Shown: piece after piece, positions 58,449 to 64,000 of the stretch | Layout: each line of letters opens with the position of its first letter | Numbering within the stretch: the first letter of the stretch is position 1 | NCBI RefSeq assembly: GCF_021044565.1 | Contig: NZ_CP087997.1 | Coordinates: forward strand, 2,604,001 to 2,668,000 | Direction: 5' to 3' | From: Subtercola endophyticus | GTDB taxonomy: Bacteria > Actinomycetota > Actinomycetes > Actinomycetales > Microbacteriaceae | DNA length: 64,000 nucleotides | Translations under genes and position numbers: made by a program | The notes under the pieces: model-generated | The model's database searches: none | What the model was told of the DNA's origin: nothing | What the model saw: only the letters and a program-made list of their open reading frames with translations

Positions 58449-58853
58449 ACCGCAGATCCGTCGCGCGTCTACCGCATCACCGACGAGGGCACCGAAACCG
58501 CTCACCGCTGGCTGCGCGAAATGCTTGCCAACGACTCCCCCGAGTATCCGCGCTTCGTCGCCGCCCTGTCGATGCTCGCTCTGCTCTCACCGACGGATGC
58601 CCGTTCCGCCCTCGAGCAGCGTCGCACCCAGCTCGACGCCGAGCTCTACCGCATCACCGGTTCGCTCGCCGATGCCGCCGCCATGGGCCTGCCCCGGCTC
58701 TTCATTCTCGAGGACGACTACCGCGTCGCCCTGCTCCGGGCGCAGATCGCCTGGCTCACCGCCCAGCTCGCCGACCTCGACTCAGGCGCGCTCACCTGGT
58801 CGGCCGAATGGATCGCCGAGATCGCCGCCCGCTTCGAGCCGCCGCACGCCTGA
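58449..58853 (+). pseudogene. PadR-family regulator lacking its DNA-binding domain
   Basis: About 135 residues from DPSRVYRITDEGTETAHRWL to the end match the wing strand and C-terminal dimerisation domain (Vir_act_alpha_C) of PadR regulators, with ARSALEQRRTQLDAEL and WLTAQLADLD as typical helices. The first about 65 residues, which form the winged-helix DNA-binding domain, are absent: upstream in frame are only Pro-rich residues and the hairpin at 58344-58401. No start codon with a ribosome site is seen. Read as a decayed gene truncated near the hairpin. Confidence 0.8.
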
Positions 58854-58890
58854 TCCGCGGGCGTCGGCACCCGGCATCCTCGCCCCCTCC

Positions 58891-58932
58891 GCGCAGAAGC
58901 ACCCAAAACCGCCCCCAGAGGTGCTTCTGCGC
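58891..58932. repeat. intergenic hairpin, 13-bp perfect arms
   Basis: GCGCAGAAGCACC (58891-58903) and GGTGCTTCTGCGC (58920-58932) with a 16-nt loop, 40 bp after the PadR stop. The spacer 58854-59184 otherwise holds only the terminator at 58999 and the repeat at 59109. Confidence 0.7.
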
Positions 58933-58998
58933 AAAGTGGGCAGCGCGGGAGGGTCACGCACACGTGGCGCACCCACGATTGCCGAGCTACGAGTTCAT

Positions 58999-59030
58999 GC
59001 GGGTGCAGCGATCTGCAACCCGCACTTTTT
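58999..59030 (+). terminator. Rho-independent terminator
   Basis: GCGGGTGCAG (58999-59008) pairs with CTGCAACCCGC (59013-59023, one bulged A) around a 4-nt loop, followed by ACTTTTT. It would end plus-strand transcription from the esterase/PadR region. Confidence 0.75.
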
Positions 59031-59108
59031 CGCTGCTCGATGAGCCCCGCGGCCGGCGGCAGCGGCACGGCTGCAACCCACAGCGGCGGCCCACGGGCGC
59101 CCCCGCCC

Positions 59109-59178
59109 CGCAACCGCGCACCACGGGCAACCCCGCCCCACCTCGCAACCGAGCACCACGGGCAACCCCGCCCCGCGC
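59109..59178. repeat. 35-bp tandem repeat, two units
   Basis: CGCAACCGCGCACCACGGG begins at 59109 and recurs with one change at 59144, followed in both by CAACCCCGCCCC. Noncoding, just downstream of the DUF1345-type gene end. Confidence 0.75.
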
Positions 59179-59184
59179 CACGCA

Positions 59185-60099
59185 TCAGCTCGAGGCGACC
59201 GCCCCCACACTCAAAATCGTGTTCAGCGCCAGCACCACGATCAGCCCGTTGAAGAAAAAGCTCAGCACCGAGTGCCACACCACCGTGTACCGCAGCCGCG
59301 TGCTCAGCACCTCGACATCCGAAGCCGCGAACGACGTACCGAGCGTGTACGCGAAGTACACGAAGTCGACCAGCCCAGGGCTCGGCGTATTCGGAAACCG
59401 CATCGGAGGCGTCGCCGACCTGAAGTAGTTCTGCTGATAGATCTGCGCGAATCCCCAGTGCAAGAATCCCCACGACAACAGCATCGCCCACACGCCGACG
59501 ACGTTGAACAACGGCCCGTAATGCGGATCGTTCCGCAACGTCAGCAACTGCACCGCCGCCACCACGCCGACCAGGCTCGCCGAGAACGTTCCGATGAACG
59601 ACACCACCCGCACCGGCAGACTCAGCTCGAGTCGCGACGGACGCCCCTCGGCCGTGCGTCGCAGACGGCTCAGGATGCCCAGCAGCAGCACGGCGACGAA
59701 CGCGTAACTCGTTCCGAGAGTGCACCACAGCAGCTGCGAGAACAGCGACGAGTCGTCGTCGTCAGCCGAGATGAAGGTGACACCGAGAATCACCATGACG
59801 ACCTGAACCGCCACGCTGACGACGAAGACCGCGATGACCACGCGGCCCCGCCGGGCTTGCACCTCGCCGTCACGGCGCTTGCGAACATCCGCTCGCCTGC
59901 CGCCGCGGCCCGCAACAGCAAGGGTGGCCTCGGCGCCTACTCGCTGCGCGGCGCGGCCCCGGGCATCCGTCTCGCCGCTCTCGCCGGCGAGAGCGGTTGC
60001 TTCGGACGGGAGCGACGGGTGCAGCGGTCGCTCTCGTCCGGAAGGGTCGCTCTCGCCCGGCGACGGTGCCGGCGGCGGCTCGGAGTCGCCCGAACTCAC
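59185..60099 (-). CDS. DUF1345-type membrane protein
   Basis: 304 aa. Residues 1-85 are disordered, rich in Gly, Arg, Glu and Pro, then about five membrane helices with DUF1345-like segments: TLGTSYAFVAVLLLGI, LLSWGFLHWGFAQIYQQNYF and LVDFVYFAYTLGTSFAASDV. Function of DUF1345 is unknown. GTG with GGAG 6 nt upstream; the start overlaps the lepB stop (GTGA). The N-terminal part includes a copy of the hairpin element (60001-60043), read in frame as SGRERPLHPSLPSE. Confidence 0.8.
   Translation of the reverse strand: MSSGDSEPPPAPSPGESDPSGRERPLHPSLPSEATALAGESGETDARGRAAQRVGAEATLAVAGRGGRRADVRKRRDGEVQARRGRVVIAVFVVSVAVQVVMVILGVTFISADDDDSSLFSQLLWCTLGTSYAFVAVLLLGILSRLRRTAEGRPSRLELSLPVRVVSFIGTFSASLVGVVAAVQLLTLRNDPHYGPLFNVVGVWAMLLSWGFLHWGFAQIYQQNYFRSATPPMRFPNTPSPGLVDFVYFAYTLGTSFAASDVEVLSTRLRYTVVWHSVLSFFFNGLIVVLALNTILSVGAVASS
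60001..60043. repeat. hairpin element (copy 2), inside coding sequence
   Basis: CGGACGGGAGCGAC (60003-60016) pairs with GTCGCTCTCGTCCG (60027-60040), 13 of 14 positions, loop 10 nt. The reverse complement aligns closely with 15212-15253 over about 43 bp, loop included. Confidence 0.75.
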
Positions 60100-61238
60100 A
60101 ACCCGCTCCAGTGCCCCGGCGGCAACACCACCGCGAACGCCCGCCCCACAACGTCAGACCGCCCCACCATCTTCAGGCAGTCCGAGGTCGACGCCGTGGG
60201 GGGCCTGCCGCGGCAGGCGTAGATCGAGTCGTTCGAGTTCGACCGATGGTCGCCGAGCACGAAGTACTGCCCCGCCGGAACCGTCACCGTCGGAAAACAC
60301 CGCTGCGACTCCGGAGTCGTCGTGCAGTCGAGCACACCGGGTTGATACGGATAATCCTCATAGATGTACGGCTCATCGAGCGCCACCCCGTCGACCGTCA
60401 CGCGCCCCTCGGCATCGCAGCACGACACCGTCTGCCCCGGCCCCGCGATCACCCGCTTCACCAGCGTGTGATCGAGCGACGGCCCGACCCCGACTATTCC
60501 GCTCAGCCACTTCACCGCATACGACAGCGGATTCGACGGAGCCGCCGCCGCCTCACCCCACAGATCCGACGCGTTGAACACCACCACGTCACCCGGCTTC
60601 GGATTCGCCCCGAACTCGTAACTGATGCGGTCGACCAGAATCCGGTCGCCCACCGCCAGCGTCTGCTGCATCGACCCCGAGGGAACGTAATACAGCTTCA
60701 CCACGAACGCCTGCAACAAGGCCAGCACCACGAAGGCGGCTACCAAGTTGAACCAGAAGCTCCCTGTAATGCGCCGGATGCCCGTGCGCTTGCCCCCCGA
60801 AGAACGCCCCCGCCCAGCAGCACTCCGGGCCGGGTCCACCGGCTGCCGACCGCCGCTCGCAGCACCCTCCTGGGCATTTCCGTCAGCACCCCCCACAGAA
60901 GGCGCGGCACCCGACCGCGCTCCCCCGCCATTCGCACCGTCGCCACCCGCGCCACCCGCCCGCGCTCCCGCCCCCGCCGCCCCATCACCCTCCGGCACAG
61001 AACCACCCGCGCCACCCGACCGCATTCCTCCGCCCAACGCCGCGCCACCCGACCGCGCTCCCCCGCTGGCCGCACCATCGCCACCTGCACCGCCCGACCG
61101 CGCTCCCGAGCTCGCCGCACCGTCGCCGCCCGCGGCACCCACCCGGACTCCCGACCCCGCCGCCACATCACCGTCCGGCAGGGCACCCCCCGCGTCACCC
61201 GGCACCGAACCCGGCACCCCCTCGCCCGCGTCACTCAT
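60096..61238 (-). CDS. lepB: signal peptidase I with long Gly/Ala-rich N-terminus
   Basis: Type I signal peptidase, 380 aa. The catalytic part starts near residue 165 with one membrane helix (FNLVAAFVVLALLQAFVVKL), then Ser in YVPSGSMQQTL, Lys in LVKRVIAGPGQTV and the family box YFVLGDHRSNSNDS. Residues 1-160 are a Gly/Ala/Asp/Arg-rich repetitive region (GGARSGGAGGDGAASG and variants), far longer than the usual cytoplasmic lead. ATG at 61238 overlaps the end of the HprK-like/PqqD gene; TTG at 61262 is an alternative. Whether this is the general signal peptidase or one dedicated to its neighbours is open. Confidence 0.9.
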   Translation of the reverse strand: MSDAGEGVPGSVPGDAGGALPDGDVAAGSGVRVGAAGGDGAASSGARSGGAGGDGAASGGARSGGAALGGGMRSGGAGGSVPEGDGAAGAGARAGGAGGDGANGGGARSGAAPSVGGADGNAQEGAASGGRQPVDPARSAAGRGRSSGGKRTGIRRITGSFWFNLVAAFVVLALLQAFVVKLYYVPSGSMQQTLAVGDRILVDRISYEFGANPKPGDVVVFNASDLWGEAAAAPSNPLSYAVKWLSGIVGVGPSLDHTLVKRVIAGPGQTVSCCDAEGRVTVDGVALDEPYIYEDYPYQPGVLDCTTTPESQRCFPTVTVPAGQYFVLGDHRSNSNDSIYACRGRPPTASTSDCLKMVGRSDVVGRAFAVVLPPGHWSGL

Positions 61239-62694
61239 CGCGCCCCGCTTCCGGCCCGACAACCGCCAGCAGCCCGATCTCCACCAATTCCCCGACCGCA
61301 GCCCCCACGAGACCCTCAGCCAACCCTTCGCCCGGGTCGCCGTGGACCTCCACGACGGCCTCCACGATCTGCCCCCGGCTGCGTGGCGCGAGCTCCACCG
61401 CCTCGATGATGGTCGGAGCGATGCCGCCGAGCACCCGAACCGTGGTTCCGCTGAGCACGATCATCGACTCCCCATCACGCACAGCGTCAGCGTACCCGGC
61501 GCGCAGCAGCTCCCCGTCTGACGTGTCAGTGTTCTCAGCCCGCGCCGACGCCTCTGCGTTCGCACCTGTCGCTGCGCCGCCGGCTGCGTCCGCACCAATC
61601 GCGTGGCCACCGTGGGCCGCCGCCCCGCCCGCAGCAGCACTCGGCGGAGCCGCTACGCCCCGATCATCCACCTCTCGCGCAGCGAAAGCACCCCGGTCAT
61701 CCACCTCGCCCGCAGCCGAAGCACCCCGATCATCCACTTCGCCCGCAGCCGAAGCACCCCGATCATCCACCTCGCCCGCGCCCGCCGCCGCACCACGCAC
61801 CAGCGCCCCCGCCCCATCGCCCGCCGCCCGCGCCTCGGCGAACAGCCGCGCGAACACCTCGGGCAGCGTCGCCGCCTCGCCGTACGTCACCGCGCGCAGC
61901 CCACCGCACGCCGCGAGCACCTCCACGAGCCGGCGCAGCGGCTTCTCCCGCTCGGGCAGATAGCTGATCTGCGGCACGAGTTCTTCGACCGACTCCGCCA
62001 CGCTCACCGGCCGGATGCTCGGCACACCCTCGTGCCCCGGCTGCCGATCGAGCATCACCACCCCCACCAGCTGAAGCGCACCCGACGGCGCATTCAAGCC
62101 CAACTCCGACGGCGACACTTGGTCTTTGTAATACTCGGGCGGAGGCTGCTTCACCGAGAGCGGCTTGCCGTACGCCAGCACCCCGAGGTCGTCTTGCACG
62201 GCCAGCGTCTCGTCGGTGACATACTCGAACACCGTTCCCAGGGCGATCGACGCCGTCGTCTTTCCGCGCCCCGACGGCCCGATGAACGCGATCACGTCGC
62301 CCGTCGCGGGGTCGGCGACTCCGCCCGCGTGGAACATCAACAGCTCTCCCCGCCGCGCATCGATCGCGAGCCGCGTGATGAGCCCCGAGAGATGGTCGGC
62401 CAGCGCCCGGTAGGTCGGCGCGGTCGCACGCTGTTCGGCGAGCGCGGCAGGGTCACCCGCAGCCACGCCGGCCGCTGCAGAAGCCTCCGCGGCGGCGAGC
62501 GCGGTGGCGCGCTGCTCCGTCTCAGCCCGCACAGAGGCGCGGATGATCGTGGCCCCCTCAGGCGCAACCGACGCCTCGCGCGCCTCACACCACTGCCACG
62601 ACTCCAGAAACTGCCGGGCATCCGCTTCGCTCACACCCTCGAGCGCCACGGCGAACGGCTGCTGCAGCGCAGTTAGCGTGACCCACGACCCCAT
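61231..62694 (-). CDS. HprK-like P-loop protein fused to PqqD-like domain
   Basis: 487 aa, not a standard gene. Residues about 100-290 resemble HPr kinase-related ATP-binding proteins: ELLMFHAGGV, Walker A FIGPSGRGKTTASIAL, TDETLAVQDDLGVLAYGKPL. Residues about 405-480 resemble PqqD (peptide-recognition) domains: YADAVRDGESMIVLSGTTVR, a helical middle and VGELVEIGLLAVV. Between them lie four 11-residue repeats (GEVDDRGASAA). TAGTTT (coding strand; 62701-62706) is 6 nt before the ATG, so leaderless. Overlaps lepB, which is co-translated. HprK-like and PqqD-like assignments are by pattern only; substrate unknown. Confidence 0.7.
   Translation of the reverse strand: MGSWVTLTALQQPFAVALEGVSEADARQFLESWQWCEAREASVAPEGATIIRASVRAETEQRATALAAAEASAAAGVAAGDPAALAEQRATAPTYRALADHLSGLITRLAIDARRGELLMFHAGGVADPATGDVIAFIGPSGRGKTTASIALGTVFEYVTDETLAVQDDLGVLAYGKPLSVKQPPPEYYKDQVSPSELGLNAPSGALQLVGVVMLDRQPGHEGVPSIRPVSVAESVEELVPQISYLPEREKPLRRLVEVLAACGGLRAVTYGEAATLPEVFARLFAEARAAGDGAGALVRGAAAGAGEVDDRGASAAGEVDDRGASAAGEVDDRGAFAAREVDDRGVAAPPSAAAGGAAAHGGHAIGADAAGGAATGANAEASARAENTDTSDGELLRAGYADAVRDGESMIVLSGTTVRVLGGIAPTIIEAVELAPRSRGQIVEAVVEVHGDPGEGLAEGLVGAAVGELVEIGLLAVVGPEAGRDE
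61658..61789. repeat. 33-bp coding minisatellite, four units
   Basis: Units begin at 61658, 61691, 61724 and 61757 (CCCCGATCATCCAC on the plus strand), in frame in the HprK-like/PqqD gene, forming the linker between its two domains. Confidence 0.9.
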
Positions 62695-62748
62695 CACCCC
62701 AAACTACCGTGCCGTGCCCACCGGTGCTTACGCGCCCGCGCCGCCCGG

Positions 62749-62795
62749 TTCGCGGCACCCCGTTCGCGGCCACCCCGTTCACGGCACCCCGTTGA
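62749..62795. repeat. 14-15-bp tandem repeat
   Basis: GTTCGCGGCACCCC occurs three times in tandem with small changes, plus a truncated fourth (GTTGATC), in the 113-bp gap between the repeat protein and the HprK-like gene. Confidence 0.7.
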
Positions 62796-62807
62796 TCAGG
62801 CCTGCCG

Positions 62808-64000
62808 TTACGGGGCGCCGGGCGACCCAGGCACCGCGCACGAGGTGCCGCTGCAGCCTGCCGTCAGCGTCGATCCGCTCACCGCCATGGCGACGACTCC
62901 GCCCGTGTCACTGTCGCCGACCTGAGCGTTCACCGACCCGGTGCCGCCGATCACGACGTTGGAGTCGTCTTCGGTCACAACATTGTTGTTTCCCTGCGAC
63001 GTGACAGAGACGTCATCGTAGCCGTCGCCGCCGATGGTCAGGCCCCCGCCGGTCGCCGCGCCGGAGGCAATGCTCGGCTGCGCAGCCATACCCTCAGACC
63101 CCGACGCCGAGGTCTCTGCACTCGAAGCGTCACCCGAGTCGCCGGGATCGCCCGAATCGACCGAATCACCCGAGTCGCCGGAGGTGATCACCGAATCGGT
63201 CACGTCGACCGCGTTGAGGCCGCTGGTATCGGTATCTCCCGTATTGGCGTTCACAGGCCCGTTGTGATCGATGAACACGTTCGAGTCGTCATAGGTGACG
63301 AGCTGGTTATCACCCACGACGTGCAGCGAGTGGTCCTCGTATCCGTTGATCGACGACCCACCCGGAACACCCGAGAGCCCAGACCCGACCGACGACGCAC
63401 CGGACTGCAGCGACGCGTCTCCTCCCGCGACCACCGGCTGCTGCGTGCTCGCCCCCGACACCGCGCTCGACCCAGACACTGCGCTAGCCCCAGACACAGC
63501 GCTCGACCCAGGCGCGGTTGTCGACCCCGACCGGATGCTCGATCCCGACGATGACAGGGCGACGATTCCGCCTCCCGTGGCCGACCCGGTATTGGCCACC
63601 AGCGAACCGTTCTGGCCGATCGACACGATGGAGCCGTCTGTTGCGTACACCTGATACCAGGTCTCGTTCGTCGATCCTGCGGTGACGACAGGCGTCACAA
63701 CGACGGGCACTCCGTAGCTTGCGGAGCTCGCCGCCGGTGCTGCGCGACTTGCAGAGCTCACCGCCGGCGCCGCGCGACTTGCAGAGCTGACCGCCGGCGC
63801 CGAGACATCAGTCGAAGCCGGTGCGAGTGGCGCGACCGACGCCTCGCCAGCAGGCGACGCCTGCACCACGATCTCGACGATCTGCGGTTGCGACGAGGCA
63901 CCGGTCGCTGGGGCACCCGTCGACGGCGCCCCCGTCAACGGCGCAGCGCCCGATGAACCATCCCCCGAAGAACCACCGCCCGGCGAGGCGCCGCCCGATG
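62808..64000 (-). CDS. repetitive Gly/Ser/Asp-rich protein, 5' end outside window
   Basis: At least 397 residues, start missing. The N-terminal visible part is Ala/Ser/Pro-rich (TGAPSTGAPATGASS). The C-terminal 280 residues hold three units of about 45-55 residues; units 2 and 3 follow GY-D--S-----GNNN-VT-DDSNV-I---G-VNA--GD-DT-G, with DDSNVFIDHNGPVNANTGD and DDSNVVIGGTGSVNAQVGD, and unit 1 is degenerate (IGQNGSLVANTGSATGGG). Short alternating strands plus Asn/Gly/Asp turns suggest a beta-solenoid or fibrous fold. Unit 2 is followed by a GDSGDSVDSGDPGDSGD stretch. No family recognised. No signal or anchor is visible in this part. Confidence 0.6.
   Translation of the reverse strand, partial: SGGASPGGGSSGDGSSGAAPLTGAPSTGAPATGASSQPQIVEIVVQASPAGEASVAPLAPASTDVSAPAVSSASRAAPAVSSASRAAPAASSASYGVPVVVTPVVTAGSTNETWYQVYATDGSIVSIGQNGSLVANTGSATGGGIVALSSSGSSIRSGSTTAPGSSAVSGASAVSGSSAVSGASTQQPVVAGGDASLQSGASSVGSGLSGVPGGSSINGYEDHSLHVVGDNQLVTYDDSNVFIDHNGPVNANTGDTDTSGLNAVDVTDSVITSGDSGDSVDSGDPGDSGDASSAETSASGSEGMAAQPSIASGAATGGGLTIGGDGYDDVSVTSQGNNNVVTEDDSNVVIGGTGSVNAQVGDSDTGGVVAMAVSGSTLTAGCSGTSCAVPGSPGAP

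Overview
The window is GC-rich actinobacterial chromosome, most likely from a member of the Microbacteriaceae (Micrococcales). Reasons: high GC with GC-ending codons, frequent GTG and TTG starts, many apparently leaderless genes (a TANNNT box 6-9 nt before the start codon), and gene order resembling other actinobacteria (holB-tmk-topA next to a tad pilus locus and acs; ridA, ponA2-type PBP and metallophosphoesterase further on). No prophage, plasmid or CRISPR array was seen. One complete IS481-family element is present. Housekeeping genes dominate.

Layout. 0-2.5 kb (minus): BMP-type lipoprotein and GDP-mannose pyrophosphorylase. 2.6-7.3 kb (plus): mannosyltransferase, then sdhCDAB behind a perfect palindrome. 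7.4-10.6 kb: BrkB-like membrane protein, exodeoxyribonuclease III, trpS. 10.6-11.7 kb: IS481 element inserted on the trpS stop codon. 12-14.8 kb: CtaG-like membrane protein, FUSC protein, polyprenol-phosphate mannose synthase. 14.8-15.6 kb: repeat-rich spacer. 15.6-19.9 kb: FMN riboswitch and ribD-ribE-ribBA-ribH. 20-23.6 kb: MFS symporter and ABC exporter, followed by repeats echoing the exporter's C-terminus. 24-31.7 kb (minus): folD, purU, SPOUT methyltransferase, nicotinamidase, DacB, oxidoreductase, membrane glycosyltransferase. 31.8-39.1 kb (minus): tRNA-Thr, TetR regulator, S33 peptidase, holB, tmk, topA. 39.2-42.6 kb (minus): tad pilus operon. 43-49.4 kb: acs, ridA with a DUF4177 gene, PASTA penicillin-binding protein, metallophosphoesterase. 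49.5-53.6 kb: tRNA-Pro, tdk, a polytopic membrane protein, and a radical SAM protein behind a LexA-type box. 54.3-56.8 kb (minus): copper operon (Met-rich membrane protein, YcnI, CopC). 57-59 kb: esterase and a decapitated PadR regulator. 59.2-64 kb (minus): a PqqD/HprK-like fusion, signal peptidase I and a DUF1345-type protein, downstream of a large repetitive protein that runs off the window.

Functional links. ManC supplies GDP-mannose for the adjacent mannosyltransferase and for the polyprenol-phosphate mannose synthase; the GT39-like proteins probably use polyprenyl-linked sugars. FolD and PurU balance C1-tetrahydrofolate and formate. DacB and the PASTA PBP act on peptidoglycan. The riboflavin operon feeds flavoenzymes such as SdhA.

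The most unusual content is (i) the HprK-like/PqqD plus signal peptidase plus repeat-protein locus at the right end; (ii) tandem repeats that copy the last codons and stop of two genes; (iii) a population of intergenic hairpins, two of which are clearly copies of one element; (iv) an IS whose target site CTAG supplies stop codons to genes on both strands; and (v) a CtaG-like gene whose best start is ACG. All calls come from reading the sequence; no database search was run.
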